A DNA stretch of 64,000 nucleotides from Nocardioides cavernae (GCF_016907475.1 NZ_JAFBCA010000001.1:1364001-1428000); one strand, 5' to 3'; positions 12,445-22,834 are shown, counted from the first letter of the stretch. A program made the numbers and translations. Notes: a model not told the origin generated them from the letters alone.

Positions 12445-13349
12445 CCGCCACCTCCACCGCCGTAGTCGACGCACCGCCCCTCTTCGCTCGCCACCTGGCC
12501 CGTCTCGAGGCCGAGGCCGAGATTCTTCCGGACCATCCAGAGGAGACGCCCGAGTCGACGCTCCGTGCGCTGTGGGCGGCTGCTGCAGGTCACCCCCTCT
12601 CGGTGACGGCCGCGGCCGCCGTGCCTCTCGCCCCGCTGACAGAGGAGGGTGAGCGCCTGCTCGGCGCCCTGGTCGAGCGTCGGGTCGCCGGTTCGCCGCT
12701 GGGTCACCTGACTGGTCGGCAGAGCTTCATGGGTGTCGAGCTGCTGGCCGGCCCGGAGGCGCTCGTACCCCGCGTGGAGACCGAGATCCTCGGCCGCACA
12801 GCCCTCGACCTGGTCCGCTCCACCGACGGGTCCCTCGTCGTCGACCTCTGCACGGGTGCGGGCAACCTCGCAGCGGCCGTCGCCGTGGCGGCACCCCAGG
12901 TCACGCTGCACGCCGCCGACCTCTCGACGTCCGCCGTCGGGCTGGCCCGGGCCAACATGGTCTTCACCGGCGTCGCCGACCGCGTGACCCTGTCCGACGG
13001 CGACCTCTTCGACGCCCTGCCCGCCGACCTCGAGGGCAGCGTCGACGTGCTGATCTGCAACCCGCCCTACATCTCGTCGGCGCGGGTGGGGGAGATGGCC
13101 GCGGAGATCTCCGAGCACGAGCCCCGGATGGCGTTCGACGGCGGCAGCCTCGGGCTCTCGATCGTCAGCCGGCTCGTCCAGGAGGCGCCCGACTGGCTGC
13201 GGCCGGGTGGCTGGCTGTGCTTCGAGATCGGCCTGGGCCAGGGGGCGTACTGGCAGAAGCGGATCCCTCGGTTCCCCGGCTGGGAGGTCGTGGAGCCGGT
13301 GGAGGACGACGAGGGCAACATCCGGGTGATCACGGCCCGCCGGACCTGA
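12441..13349 (+). CDS. HemK/PrmC-like class I methyltransferase
   Basis: A 302-aa protein with the PrmC layout: N-terminal helical domain (GSPLGHLTGRQSFMGVELL, then VPRVETE, the substrate-positioning segment) and a SAM domain with VVDLCTGAGNLAAAVA and the N-methyltransferase motif ICNPPYISS. PrmC enzymes methylate the Gln of the GGQ motif in release factors. The true prmC normally sits next to prfA, which is not here, and the N-terminus is divergent, so this is probably a paralogue with another target. It is translationally coupled to the preceding gene by an ATGA overlap. Confidence 0.8.
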   Translation: MTATSTAVVDAPPLFARHLARLEAEAEILPDHPEETPESTLRALWAAAAGHPLSVTAAAAVPLAPLTEEGERLLGALVERRVAGSPLGHLTGRQSFMGVELLAGPEALVPRVETEILGRTALDLVRSTDGSLVVDLCTGAGNLAAAVAVAAPQVTLHAADLSTSAVGLARANMVFTGVADRVTLSDGDLFDALPADLEGSVDVLICNPPYISSARVGEMAAEISEHEPRMAFDGGSLGLSIVSRLVQEAPDWLRPGGWLCFEIGLGQGAYWQKRIPRFPGWEVVEPVEDDEGNIRVITARRT

Positions 13350-13382
13350 CGCCCCGAAGTTACCCGCTGGTAGCATCGCGGC

Positions 13383-13859
13383 ATGGCTACCGTCCTGGAC
13401 CTCTGGAAGAAGACCTCTGCGCTCCCGCTGGGCAACCGGATCTTCTCGATCGCCTTCAGCCAGAAGGCGCCCTACTTCGCCTCCATCCGGCCGCGGTTCA
13501 CCGTGGTCGAGCCGGACCACGTCGAGCTGGTGATCCCCAAGCGCCGCGGGGTGCACAACCACATCGGGACGGTGCACGCCATCGCCCTGTGCAACGGCCT
13601 CGAGGCCGCCATGGGCGCGCTGGCCGAGTCGACGATCCCGCGCGACCGGCGCTGGATCCCCAAGGGCATGGAGGTGGCCTACACCGCCAAGGCCACGACC
13701 GACATCACGTGCATCGCCGAGACCGACCCCGGGCAGTGGACGGCGGAGGTGGGGGAGGGGTACGACCTGCCGGTGCGCGTGCGGGGCGTACGCACCGACG
13801 GCACCGTGGTGATCGAGGGCGAGATCCGGCTCTGGTTGACTGAGAAGCGCGGAGCGTAG
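13383..13859 (+). CDS. DUF4442 hot-dog fold (thioesterase-like) protein
   Basis: A 158-aa single-domain protein matching DUF4442: PYFASIRPRFTVVEPDHVEL, then the HNHIGTVHAIALCNGLEAAMG helix that packs in hot-dog folds, and the strand block MEVAYTAKATTDITC. Members are related to PaaI-type acyl-CoA thioesterases. No operon partner points to a substrate. It starts at ATG 13383, 33 bases after the methyltransferase gene, and faces the glutamate transporter genes tail to tail. Confidence 0.85.
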   Translation: MATVLDLWKKTSALPLGNRIFSIAFSQKAPYFASIRPRFTVVEPDHVELVIPKRRGVHNHIGTVHAIALCNGLEAAMGALAESTIPRDRRWIPKGMEVAYTAKATTDITCIAETDPGQWTAEVGEGYDLPVRVRGVRTDGTVVIEGEIRLWLTEKRGA

Positions 13860-13920
13860 CGACGCGCTTCGACGTCTTCAATGTGGCCGGGCTGGCGAGG
13901 GCGCAACCGTTCGAGAAGCG

Positions 13921-14790
13921 CTAGAGCGCCGTCGCGTTGCCGGCGTTGGGCCCGGTCGGGGCGCCCACCATCGGCACGTCGAGCACCTTCTTCTCGCCGA
14001 CCAGGCGCTTCTGCACGATGGTCGCGATCCAGGTGAGGACCAGGTTGACCGCGACGTAGATGCCGGTGATGACGATGGCCGTCGGCACCTGGTTGGAGAA
14101 CTCGAGGTAGATCGGCTTGGCCACCGCCGTCAGGCCGGGGGCGAGGATGTAGTAGCCGAGGCTGGTGTCCTTCAGCGCGACGACCATCTGGCTGATGATG
14201 GCCGGCAGCATGATCTTCACCGCCTGCGGCAGCAGCACCGTCGTCATCACCTGCGACTTGCGCATGCCGATGGCGTACGCCGCCTCGGCCTGGCCGCGCG
14301 GCACGGCGTTGATGCCGGCGCGGAACACCTCGGCGAGCACCGACCCGTTGTAGAGGGTCAGCGCGATCACGACGCACCAGAACGACGTCAGCGGCCCGTT
14401 GCCGATGGCCAGCAGGAAGAACGTGAAGACCATCAGGAGCAGGACGGGCACGGCGCGGAAGAACTCCACGACGAGCCACGCCGGCCAGCGCACCCAGTCG
14501 CGGTCGGAGAGCTTGGCGACACCGAAGACGAGGCCGAAGACCACCGCGAAGATGATCGAGAAGAAGGCCATCTTGAGGGTCTCGAGGAGGCCGTCGACGA
14601 GGATGTACTCGACGTACTCGGGAGTGACGAACGGCTCCCAGAGCGCGTACTCGAGCTGCCCGGCGTCGTAGAGCGTCCAGACGGCGAAGCCGACCATCGC
14701 GACCAGCACGGCGATGCTGATGACGGTGTAGATGCGGTGCCGGGCGACGGTCCTGGGACCGGGCGCGTCGAAGAGGACTGATGCGCTCAT
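13921..14790 (-). CDS. gluD: Glutamate-type ABC transporter permease GluD
   Basis: A 289-aa polar amino acid permease of the HisM family with five to six membrane helices and the EAA loop FRAGINAVPRGQAEAAYAIG, the contact site for the ATPase. It is the last gene of a minus-strand gluABCD set and overlaps gluC by four bases. Together GluC and GluD form the channel of a binding-protein-dependent importer for glutamate or a similar amino acid. The N-terminus includes about 45 residues before and around the first helix, longer than GluC, as usual for GluD. Confidence 0.93.
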   Translation of the reverse strand: MSASVLFDAPGPRTVARHRIYTVISIAVLVAMVGFAVWTLYDAGQLEYALWEPFVTPEYVEYILVDGLLETLKMAFFSIIFAVVFGLVFGVAKLSDRDWVRWPAWLVVEFFRAVPVLLLMVFTFFLLAIGNGPLTSFWCVVIALTLYNGSVLAEVFRAGINAVPRGQAEAAYAIGMRKSQVMTTVLLPQAVKIMLPAIISQMVVALKDTSLGYYILAPGLTAVAKPIYLEFSNQVPTAIVITGIYVAVNLVLTWIATIVQKRLVGEKKVLDVPMVGAPTGPNAGNATAL

Positions 14791-15476
14791 CGGGCCACCC
14801 TCACCTTTCGCTCGACGAGGTAGGACGACAGCGAGATGACCTCGACGACGATGATGTAGCCGATCGCGAACGCGAGGAAGATCCCGATCCGCTGGTCGGC
14901 GTTGTTGTTGGTGAAGGCGCGCATCGTGGCCGTCGCCTCGGCGAGGCCGAAGGCTGCCGCGATGGAGGTGTTCTTGGCCAGGGCGATCATGACGCTGGTC
15001 ATCGGCGGGATCACCGCGCGCGTCGCCTGGGGAAGGATGACGAGGGTCATCGACTGGGAGAACGTGAGGCCGATCGCACGGCCGGCCTCGGCCTGTCCGA
15101 GGGGGACGGCGTTGACGCCCGAGCGCATCGCCTCGCAGACGAAGGCGGCGGTGTAGAGGGTGAGCGCCAGGCAGGCGCGGAAGAAGAAGGCCGAGACGTT
15201 GTAGCCCGCGATCTCGACGTTCTCGACGACCTTGAAGTTGTAGCCCAGCACCGGCATCGCGATGAAGATGAAGACGAAGATCATCAGCAGCGGCGTGTTG
15301 CGGAACAGCGTGACGTAGAGGGCCGCCGCCTTGTTGAGGATCGACACCGGGCCGACCCGGAGGACGGCGAGGATGGTGCCGAACACCAGCGAGGCGATGC
15401 CTGAGACGACGAACAGCCCGATCGTCAGGCCGAACGCCTTGAGGTACTCGTCGAAGTTCGAGATCACCGCGTCCAT
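14787..15476 (-). CDS. gluC: Glutamate-type ABC transporter permease GluC
   Basis: A 229-aa permease beginning with hydrophobic helices (YLKAFGLTIGLFVVSGIASL) and carrying the EAA loop MRSGVNAVPLGQAEAGRAIG. It pairs with GluD in the membrane. The start is the ATG at 15476, 102 bases after gluB on this strand; that interval contains a 15-bp perfect hairpin, which may lower permease expression relative to the binding protein. Confidence 0.93.
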   Translation of the reverse strand: MDAVISNFDEYLKAFGLTIGLFVVSGIASLVFGTILAVLRVGPVSILNKAAALYVTLFRNTPLLMIFVFIFIAMPVLGYNFKVVENVEIAGYNVSAFFFRACLALTLYTAAFVCEAMRSGVNAVPLGQAEAGRAIGLTFSQSMTLVILPQATRAVIPPMTSVMIALAKNTSIAAAFGLAEATATMRAFTNNNADQRIGIFLAFAIGYIIVVEVISLSSYLVERKVRVAR

Positions 15477-15498
15477 GGGCTGCGGGCTCCTCTCTGTG

Positions 15499-15532
15499 GG
15501 ACGCCGGCGGGCCTCGTGGCCCGCCGGCGTCC
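15499..15532 (-). terminator. Hairpin between gluB and gluC (partial terminator or mRNA stabiliser)
   Basis: GGACGCCGGCGGGCC (15499-15513) pairs perfectly with GGCCCGCCGGCGTCC (15518-15532) around TCGT. No T-run follows. Such hairpins after binding-protein genes commonly shield the upstream mRNA and reduce read-through into the permeases. Confidence 0.7.
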
Positions 15533-15578
15533 GATCAGTGGTGGTTCAGTGGTGATTCAGGTGGTGATTGGTGCTGCG

Positions 15579-16469
15579 TCAGGCAGCCGGGCACTCGTCC
15601 ATGGCCGGCGGCTCGGGCGTGTCGACGCCCGACTGGCCCAGGGTGGCCTCGAAGGCCGAGCCCCAGTCGCCGTCCTCCTGCGCCTGGGTGATCGTGTCCA
15701 CGATCCACTGGCACATCTCGGGCTTGTCCAGGCTGTAGCCGACGCCGTAGCGCTCCTCGGAGAACGGGTCCACGACGACCTTGAGCTCGTCGGGGTTCTC
15801 CGCGGCGTAGCCGAGCAGGATCGCGCCGTCGGTGGTCATCGCGTCCACGGTCCCGCTGAGGACCTGGTCGACGCACTCGGAGTAGGTGTCGAAGCCGCGC
15901 GGCTTGGCGCCCTCGGCCTTGATGTTCTCCAGCGACGTGGAGCCGGTCACGGAGCAGACCTCGGTGCCCTTGACGTCGTCGAGGGACGCGATGTCGCTGT
16001 CGGACTTCACCAGCAGCTGCTGGCCCGTGACGTAGTAGGGGCCGGCCTGGCCCACGACCTGGCGACGCTCGTCGGTGATGGAGTACGACGCGATGACGAG
16101 GTCGACCTCGCCCTCCTGGAGGAACGGCTCGCGGTTGTCGGAGATCGTCTCCTTCCAGGTGATGTCCTCGGCGGCGATGCCGAGCGACGCGGCGAGGATC
16201 TTGCCGATCTCGGGGTCGAAGCCCACCGGCATGTCGTCCGTGGCGCCCTTGAAGCCGATACCGGGCTGGTCGTACTTCACGCCGATGGTGATCTCGCCCG
16301 AGTCGGCGAACTCCTTCATCGCCGTCCCGTCGTCGAACTCGTCGCCGGCGTTCTCCTGGACCTCGACGTCGGTGGTCTCGCCGCCGTCGTCACCTGCGTC
16401 GCCGCAGGCAGCGAGCGAGAGGGCGAGCCCGACCGTCGCGATGACGGCCTTGGTACGGATGAATCGCAT
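15579..16469 (-). CDS. gluB: Glutamate-binding lipoprotein GluB
   Basis: A 296-aa solute-binding protein with a lipoprotein signal peptide (lipobox LAAC, Cys about residue 22), an acidic linker, then a family 3 binding fold: ITIGVKYDQPGIGFKGATDD, FDPEIGKILAASLG and DLVIASYSITDERRQVV. It captures glutamate-like amino acids outside the membrane and hands them to GluCD. Second gene of gluABCD, 51 bases after gluA. Confidence 0.93.
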   Translation of the reverse strand: MRFIRTKAVIATVGLALSLAACGDAGDDGGETTDVEVQENAGDEFDDGTAMKEFADSGEITIGVKYDQPGIGFKGATDDMPVGFDPEIGKILAASLGIAAEDITWKETISDNREPFLQEGEVDLVIASYSITDERRQVVGQAGPYYVTGQQLLVKSDSDIASLDDVKGTEVCSVTGSTSLENIKAEGAKPRGFDTYSECVDQVLSGTVDAMTTDGAILLGYAAENPDELKVVVDPFSEERYGVGYSLDKPEMCQWIVDTITQAQEDGDWGSAFEATLGQSGVDTPEPPAMDECPAA

Positions 16470-16520
16470 CTGCTTCTCCCTATGTCTGTGGTGCGGGAAC
16501 TCGTGGCCGGACGCGATGCC

Positions 16521-17297
<777 letters not shown>

Positions 17298-17356
17298 AGG
17301 CGCAACCTATCGGCACGTGGACCGCAAGGGCCATCACGCATGGCCTGTTCGGACTA

Positions 17357-17854
17357 TTACAGAGTGGTGACGATTCCCGCGTCGGGATCCCAGCGGCGCA
17401 GCGACGTGAGCGTCAGGACCGCGTCCTCGTGCCCCAGCGCCTCCACGGCGCGGCCCACGTCGGCGCGGTCCATCCGCCGGGCGAGGGTGACGTGCGGCAG
17501 CCACCCGAGGTGCTGCACGTCGCGCACCTGCGACCGGAGGCGCAGCACGGCGCGCGCCAGCTCGTCGGGCACGTCGAGGACGCGGACCACGGAGACGCGA
17601 CGACCGCCGAGGAGCGCGATCCCCGACGCCCGGACCTGCACCGGCAGCAGCCTCGCCACCAGCTCCGCGGCGCGTTGCTCGTCGGCCGCGCCGATTGCCG
17701 GCGCGGCCAGCGCCGTGACGTGCGGGCTGTTGGTGGCGCCGCGGTGGTCGAGCTGGGAGGGCAGGCCGGCGTCGCGCAGCACCTGCCAGTCACGGCGTAC
17801 GACGTCGCAGCCGGCGTCGTCGGGCAGCAGCTCGAGCGCGTGCATGCGGGGCAT
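17357..17854 (-). CDS. 2'-5' RNA ligase family / RNA 2',3'-cyclic phosphodiesterase (LigT-like)
   Basis: A 165-aa 2H-phosphoesterase superfamily member with two His-x-Thr motifs: SPHVTAL (about residue 45) and LPHVTLAR (about 119), the catalytic pair of LigT/ThpR proteins. These act on 2',3'-cyclic or 2'-5' RNA ends. Spacing of the motifs and length fit the family. Stand-alone gene with ATG at 17854; substrate in this organism unknown. Confidence 0.85.
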   Translation of the reverse strand: MPRMHALELLPDDAGCDVVRRDWQVLRDAGLPSQLDHRGATNSPHVTALAAPAIGAADEQRAAELVARLLPVQVRASGIALLGGRRVSVVRVLDVPDELARAVLRLRSQVRDVQHLGWLPHVTLARRMDRADVGRAVEALGHEDAVLTLTSLRRWDPDAGIVTTL

Positions 17855-17897
17855 GCCGCGAGCCTAGGTCGGCGGCCTCTGGTGGCGGCGTCCGTGT

Positions 17898-19115
17898 CTA
17901 GGGGGACGACGCCCCCTCGTAGACCTGGACCCAGTCCACCTCGGCGGTGTCGTGGAGGTCGCCGGCGCCGAGGTCGTCGAGCTCGTAGTCCGCGGCCAGC
18001 ATCGACAGCACGAGGTAGCCCGGCACGTGGGACACCGCCTGGCTCTCGCGGTAGTACTCGCGGCCGTCGACGCGGAAGACGTACTCCTCCGGGGTCCACT
18101 CGACCGAGAACACGTGGAACTCCTGCCACCACTCCCGGTCGGCGCCCAGGGCGCGCCGCGCGTCAGGGAACTTCCCGCCGAGGCTCCGGGACGACCAGCC
18201 TGGCCCGTGCCAGGTCACGAACGATCCGATGGTCTCCGCGCCGCGGCCCGTGTCGCCCCAGAACTCCATGACGTCGATCTCGGCGCCCCGGGCGGGGTCG
18301 TCGTCGTAGAACGCGCTGTGCTCGGGAAGCATCCAGAACGCCGAGTGCATGCCGTCGGCGCGCTGCAGCTTGATCCGCGCGGCAGCGATGCCGTACTGGG
18401 TGAGGTACGTGTGCTCGGTCGCGACCTGCGTGGTGAGCAGGTAGGGGCTGCGGCCGGCGCTCCCCTTCCACTCGTAGTCGCAGGGCTGGCCCGCACGCGC
18501 GGGGTCCAGCGCCACCCCCAGGTGGAGGACGCCGCCGCCGACCGATCGCGCACCCGCGTCGACGAGGGCGCACGTCCGCGGCGCGAGGACGGACTCGTGC
18601 TCGCGCTCCTGGTCGTTCCACACCGACGTGTCCAGCCGGCTGCCGGGGAAGGTGTCCTCGAAGTCGGGTGTCCATCGGCGCGCCCGCACGGGGCGCGACG
18701 ACCAGGCGCGCCCGCCCGCCTCGGTGCTCACGCGGTAGCGGCCTCGGCGTACGGCGAGGGTCGCGGTGCCGGCGCTGTCCTGGACGTCACGTCCGACCAC
18801 GCGCCAGCCGCCCCCGCGCACCGCCCGCTCGAACGCGACGTCGCTGCCCGGTGACGCAGGAGCGAACTGCGCGACCAGGGCTGCTCCGCGGACCGGGTCT
18901 TCCGGCTCCGTGCCGGGCTGCGCGATGGGTGGCAGCACGTCGACCGTCACCCGTACGTCGTGGCGCCGGCCCTGATCGGCCGAGGCGGGTGCGCCGGTCG
19001 CCAGGAGCTGCATCGACGCCGTGATCAACAGGACGGTAACAACACCGCAGGCGGGCCTGGCGCTCAGGTGATGGCGCTGCTGGCGCGGCGCGGTGGGGAC
19101 GGACGATGTCTGCAC
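17898..19115 (-). CDS. Secreted glycoside hydrolase family 16 beta-glucanase-like enzyme
   Basis: A 405-aa exported protein: Sec signal peptide (hydrophobic core at about residues 24-40, cleavage near ASA-DQ), a beta-sandwich-like N-terminal domain of about 90 residues, then a GH16 domain with [20 protein letters not shown] and the catalytic ExDxxE motif in [10 protein letters not shown], followed by [18 protein letters not shown]16 enzymes cleave beta-1,3/1,4-glucans or galactans. The two outer Glu are nucleophile and acid/base. Function outside the cell is expected to be polysaccharide breakdown. Confidence 0.9.
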   Translation of the reverse strand: MQTSSVPTAPRQQRHHLSARPACGVVTVLLITASMQLLATGAPASADQGRRHDVRVTVDVLPPIAQPGTEPEDPVRGAALVAQFAPASPGSDVAFERAVRGGGWRVVGRDVQDSAGTATLAVRRGRYRVSTEAGGRAWSSRPVRARRWTPDFEDTFPGSRLDTSVWNDQEREHESVLAPRTCALVDAGARSVGGGVLHLGVALDPARAGQPCDYEWKGSAGRSPYLLTTQVATEHTYLTQYGIAAARIKLQRADGMHSAFWMLPEHSAFYDDDPARGAEIDVMEFWGDTGRGAETIGSFVTWHGPGWSSRSLGGKFPDARRALGADREWWQEFHVFSVEWTPEEYVFRVDGREYYRESQAVSHVPGYLVLSMLAADYELDDLGAGDLHDTAEVDWVQVYEGASSP

Positions 19116-19300
19116 GGGGCCTCCCGAGACAGTCGCTCACAGGTCTCGTTGTTACCCATCTGTGGATTATCCCCGAGTGTGCTCCTCGCCGCGGCGGGCC
19201 GCCAGTCACCGGCCGGTATTACCCCAGCCGGGCGCGGAGTGGACTAGCGCGGCCTCGCGATTCCCGGGCCCCCGCCGGCCGCCGTACCCTTGACCCCGAG

Positions 19301-20806
19301 ATGAGCGCCGTCGCAGAGACCCCCGCACGCACCTACGAGGTCAAGACCCACGGGTGCCAGATGAACGTCCACGACTCCGAGCGGCTCAGCGGCCTGCTGG
19401 AGGACGCGGGCTACGTCCGCGCCGACACGGACGAGCAGGCCGACGTCGTCGTCTTCAACACCTGCGCGGTCCGGGAGAACGCGGACAACAAGCTCTACGG
19501 CAACCTCAGCCACCTCGCGCCGGTGAAGGCCGCCCGCCCGGGGATGCAGATCGCCGTCGGCGGCTGCCTCGCGCAGAAGGACCGCGCGACGATCACCGAG
19601 AAGGCGCCCTACGTCGACGTCGTCTTCGGCACCCACAACATCGGCTCGCTGCCGGTACTGCTCGAGCGCGCGCGGGTGGCCGAGGAGGCGCAGGTCGAGA
19701 TCCTCGAGTCGCTGTCGGTCTTCCCCTCGACGCTGCCCACCAAGCGCGAGTCGGCGTACGCCGCCTGGGTGTCGATCTCGGTCGGGTGCAACAACACGTG
19801 CACGTTCTGCATCGTGCCGGCGCTGCGCGGCAAGGAGAAGGACCGCCGGCCCGGCGAGATCCTCGCCGAGGTCGAGGCGCTCGTCGCCGAGGGCGTCACC
19901 GAGATCACCCTGCTCGGGCAGAACGTCAACGCCTACGGCGTCGAGTTCGGCGACCGCCAGGCGTTCTCCAAGCTGCTGCGCGCGTGCGGTTCGATCGAGG
20001 GGCTGGAGCGTGTGCGCTTCACCTCCCCGCACCCCGCGGAGTTCACCGACGACGTCATCGAGGCGATGGCCGAGACGCCCAACGTGATGCCGTCGCTGCA
20101 CATGCCGCTGCAGTCGGGATCGGATGCGGTCCTGCGTGCGATGCGCCGGTCCTACCGCCAGTCGAAGTACCTCGGGATCATCGAGCGGGTGCGGGCCGCG
20201 ATCCCCGACGCCGCGATCACCACCGACATCATCGTGGGCTTCCCGGGCGAGACCGAGGAGGACTTCCAGGCGACGCTCGACGTCGTCCGGGCCGCGCGCT
20301 TCTCGTCGGCCTTCACCTTCCAGTACTCCAAGCGCCCCGGCACCCCGGCAGCCGTGCTCGACGACCAGATCGCGCCCGACGTGGTCAAGGACCGCTATCT
20401 CCGCCTCGCCGCCGTCGTCGACGAGATCGCGTGGTCGGAGAACAAGGCGCTCGTCGGCCGCACCGTCGAGCTGATGGTCGCGGAGGGCGAGGGCCGCAAG
20501 AACGCCGAGACCAAGCGCCTGTCCGGCCGGGCGCGCGACAACCGGCTCGTGCACTTCGCCGCCGACTTCTCCCTCGTGGACGCCGACTCGGTGCGTCCGG
20601 GCGACATGGTGACGGTCGAGATCACCTACGCCGCCCCCCACCACCTCGTCGCCGACGGCGCGATCCAGTCGGTCCGCCGCACCCGCGCCGGCGACGCCTG
20701 GGAGCGTCGTACATCCGCCCCGCCCGCCGCGTCCGCCGTCGGGCTCGGCATGCCGTCGGTCGGCGTACCGGCGCCTCTCCCGCCCGCGGTCAACGCCTGC
20801 AGCTGA
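19301..20806 (+). CDS. miaB: tRNA-2-methylthio-N6-isopentenyladenosine synthase MiaB
   Basis: MiaB is a radical-SAM enzyme that methylthiolates i6A37 in tRNAs, the step after MiaA. The 501-aa protein shows the N-terminal cluster Cys residues in [17 protein letters not shown] and VGGCLAQK, the radical-SAM CxxxCxxC in [13 protein letters not shown], and a C-terminal TRAM domain ([10 protein letters not shown]). The ATG at 19301 was chosen because the conserved region starts 14 residues later; TACCCT upstream suggests a leaderless or short-leader mRNA. The tail after TRAM is Ala/Pro-rich. Gene order with miaA, dapF and hflX matches actinobacterial synteny. Confidence 0.95.
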   Translation: MSAVAETPARTYEVKTHGCQMNVHDSERLSGLLEDAGYVRADTDEQADVVVFNTCAVRENADNKLYGNLSHLAPVKAARPGMQIAVGGCLAQKDRATITEKAPYVDVVFGTHNIGSLPVLLERARVAEEAQVEILESLSVFPSTLPTKRESAYAAWVSISVGCNNTCTFCIVPALRGKEKDRRPGEILAEVEALVAEGVTEITLLGQNVNAYGVEFGDRQAFSKLLRACGSIEGLERVRFTSPHPAEFTDDVIEAMAETPNVMPSLHMPLQSGSDAVLRAMRRSYRQSKYLGIIERVRAAIPDAAITTDIIVGFPGETEEDFQATLDVVRAARFSSAFTFQYSKRPGTPAAVLDDQIAPDVVKDRYLRLAAVVDEIAWSENKALVGRTVELMVAEGEGRKNAETKRLSGRARDNRLVHFAADFSLVDADSVRPGDMVTVEITYAAPHHLVADGAIQSVRRTRAGDAWERRTSAPPAASAVGLGMPSVGVPAPLPPAVNACS

Positions 20807-20950
20807 ATGAAGTCCCCGGATATCCGGTGACTTCCGACGGATCGGGGAGGATCCGAGCCACCGGCTGACTCGATTCCTCCACCATCTCGTTGTCCACAGA
20901 TCCGTCCGGACGGGTCGCGCCCCGGGCCGGAGCCCGGTGATCGTGGTGCG

Positions 20951-21928
20951 GTGACGGATCTCGACGCACTCCTCCTCGCCCAGTGCGGCGTCGTCTCACG
21001 AGCCCAGGCCTTGCAGGTGGGTCTGCAGGCCCACGACCTACGCCGGTTCGTGCGCCGTCGTGAGCTCGCGCTGCTTCTTCCCGGCGTGTACGTCGATCAC
21101 ACCGGCGAGCCGTCCTGGGTGCAGCGCGCCTGGGGTGCGGTGCTGGTCTGCTCGAGCCCACGTGGGCTGGCAGGTGTCGACCTCGGAGCGGCACTCGCCG
21201 GCGCCTCCGCCATGCGGGCCGCCGACGGTCCCGGCCGACCCGGTGCCGACGGCGGGCCGATCCAGGTGGTCGTGCCACGTAGTCGTCGGGTGGTGGCACC
21301 GCGAGGTGTCACGGTGACGCGCACCTTCCTCCTGCGCGACAGGGTGCACTGGAACCTCGGGCCGCCGCGGCTGCGCTACGACGAGGCCGCGCTCGATGTC
21401 GCCCTCCTCGCCAGCGGAGATTTCGCCGCCGTGGGAGCGGTTGCCCGAGCGGTCCAAGGTCGCCACACCACCGCCGTACGCATGCAGCAGGCACTCGCCT
21501 CACGGAAGAAGGCGCCCCGTCGCGAGTTCCTCGACGCCGTGCTGCGCGACGTGGCGCAGGGGACGTGCTCAGTGCTCGAGCACGCCTATCTCACCCGGAT
21601 CGAGCGGCCGCACGGGCTGCCGCGCGCCGAGCGGCAACAGCGGGCCGGCACGGCCACGGGCGTCGTCTACCGCGACGCGGTGATCGACGAACGGGTCATC
21701 GAGCTGGACGGCCGGTTCTGGCACGACACCGCCGAGCAGCGGGACCGGGACTTCGAGCGAGACCTGGATGCCGCTGTCGAGGGACACGACACCGTGCGGC
21801 TCACCTGGGGCCAGGTCGTCGGCCGGCCGTGCTCGACGGCCGTCAAGGTCTCGGCCCTGCTGGAGCGGGACGGCTGGCCTCCGGGCCGGGCGTGCGGCGG
21901 CGACTGCGCGTTCACCCGGGCGGCGTGA
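20951..21928 (+). CDS. AbiEi-like wing plus DUF559 endonuclease-like domain protein
   Basis: A 325-aa protein common in Nocardioides-type actinobacteria. The N-terminal 60 residues (LLLAQCGVVSRAQALQVGLQ, then LLPGVYVDH) match the AbiEi antitoxin-type winged helix. The C-terminal part resembles DUF559/Vsr nucleases: a strand carrying VIELDGRFWHD followed by RDRDFERD, with acidic residues placed as in PD-(D/E)xK folds. No adjacent AbiEii toxin gene exists, so a classical toxin-antitoxin pair is unlikely. Start is GTG at 20951. A perfect 19-bp palindrome follows the stop. Function unproven. Confidence 0.75.
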   Translation: MTDLDALLLAQCGVVSRAQALQVGLQAHDLRRFVRRRELALLLPGVYVDHTGEPSWVQRAWGAVLVCSSPRGLAGVDLGAALAGASAMRAADGPGRPGADGGPIQVVVPRSRRVVAPRGVTVTRTFLLRDRVHWNLGPPRLRYDEAALDVALLASGDFAAVGAVARAVQGRHTTAVRMQQALASRKKAPRREFLDAVLRDVAQGTCSVLEHAYLTRIERPHGLPRAERQQRAGTATGVVYRDAVIDERVIELDGRFWHDTAEQRDRDFERDLDAAVEGHDTVRLTWGQVVGRPCSTAVKVSALLERDGWPPGRACGGDCAFTRAA

Positions 21929-21930
21929 TC

Positions 21931-21969
21931 GTGGAGGATCCGGGTCACCAGGTGACCCGGATCCTCCAC
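21931..21969. terminator. Perfect 19-bp palindrome between convergent genes
   Basis: GTGGAGGATCCGGGTCACC (21931-21949) and its exact reverse complement (21951-21969) are separated by one base. It lies between two convergent genes and could act as a two-way terminator; the GGTCACCAGGTGAC core recurs at 45105-45118 in the same kind of place. Confidence 0.7.
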
Positions 21970-21976
21970 GAACCGG

Positions 21977-22288
21977 TCAGGCGGGAGGCTCGGGCGAGCC
22001 GTCCTCCGCCTCCTGGCCGGCGCTGGGGCTGTCGTCGGAGTCGGAGCCGCTGCGCGGAGTGTCGGACTCCGCGTCCTCCGCCTCGCCCTCGGGCGCCTGG
22101 GACTTCTCGTCCGGCTCGGCGATCTCGTCGGGCAGGACGTCGTCGACGGCGGGGTTGTCGTCCGGGTCGAGGTCACGCGGGAGGCCCGCGTCAGCCGGGT
22201 CCTCCTCCAGCGCGTCGACGCCGCCGGGCACCAGCTGGGGCTCCTCGGCGTACGGCTCGGGCATCGGGCTCAGTTCATCGTTGGCCAT
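21977..22288 (-). CDS. Small acidic hypothetical protein
   Basis: A 103-aa protein dominated by Asp, Glu, Pro and Ser, with no hydrophobic segment and low sequence complexity in its second half. GGGAGGG precedes the ATG at 22288, which fixes the start. The recognisable N-terminal part (about 60 residues with DPADAGLPRDLDPDDNP) resembles short acidic proteins of unknown function in Nocardioidaceae. Probably disordered. It lies 16 bases downstream of the Nudix gene on the same strand. Confidence 0.7.
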   Translation of the reverse strand: MANDELSPMPEPYAEEPQLVPGGVDALEEDPADAGLPRDLDPDDNPAVDDVLPDEIAEPDEKSQAPEGEAEDAESDTPRSGSDSDDSPSAGQEAEDGSPEPPA

Positions 22289-22304
22289 GCATTCCCTCCC
22301 TGGG

Positions 22305-22814
22305 TCACTCGTTCGATCCTGTCGCGGCCGGCGCGCTCGGGCCACCCCCGCTCGGGGGAGCGTCCCACCCGAAGGTGAGGTAGCGGACCCCGGAGAAGAG
22401 GTGCGCGAGGGCGTGCGCCTCGTGCGGCACCATCGGCTCCGGGAGGGCGTCCAGCGCGAACCACCCCAGCGACGCCGCCTTCTCGGGCTCCACGATCCGC
22501 GGCTCGCCGGTCCACGAGCGCGCGGTGAAGAACCAGTCGACCCGCTCCTCGACGGCGGGGCCGAACTGGCTGCGCTGCATCGTGAGCACGAAGTCGAGGT
22601 CGAGGTCGGTGATGCCGAGCTCCTCGAGCGCCTCGCGATGCGCCGCGTCGTACGCCGTCTCGCCGGGCTCGACGTGCCCGGCGGCCGCGGCCGCCCAGTG
22701 GCCGGCCATGTAGGGGACGGGCCCCCGTCGCTGGAGGAGCACCTCCGCGCCGTCCGCCCCGTCGCGCAGCAGGTAGACGTAGGACGCCGGGACGAGGGCG
22801 AAGCGGTCGGTCAC
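22305..22814 (-). CDS. Nudix hydrolase
   Basis: A 169-aa Nudix protein with a complete Nudix box from the Gly of GHVEPGETAYDAAHREALEELGI (GX5EX7REUXEEXGU), preceded by LLQRRGPVPYMAGHW. It probably cleaves a nucleoside diphosphate derivative; the exact substrate is not readable from the motif. The GTG at 22814 fits the family N-terminus (VTDRFALVPASYVYLL); the frame stays open far upstream but that extension overlaps other genes. Confidence 0.9.
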   Translation of the reverse strand: MTDRFALVPASYVYLLRDGADGAEVLLQRRGPVPYMAGHWAAAAAGHVEPGETAYDAAHREALEELGITDLDLDFVLTMQRSQFGPAVEERVDWFFTARSWTGEPRIVEPEKAASLGWFALDALPEPMVPHEAHALAHLFSGVRYLTFGWDAPPSGGGPSAPAATGSNE

Positions 22815-22834
22815 GCGGCCACCGTAGGGGTCGG

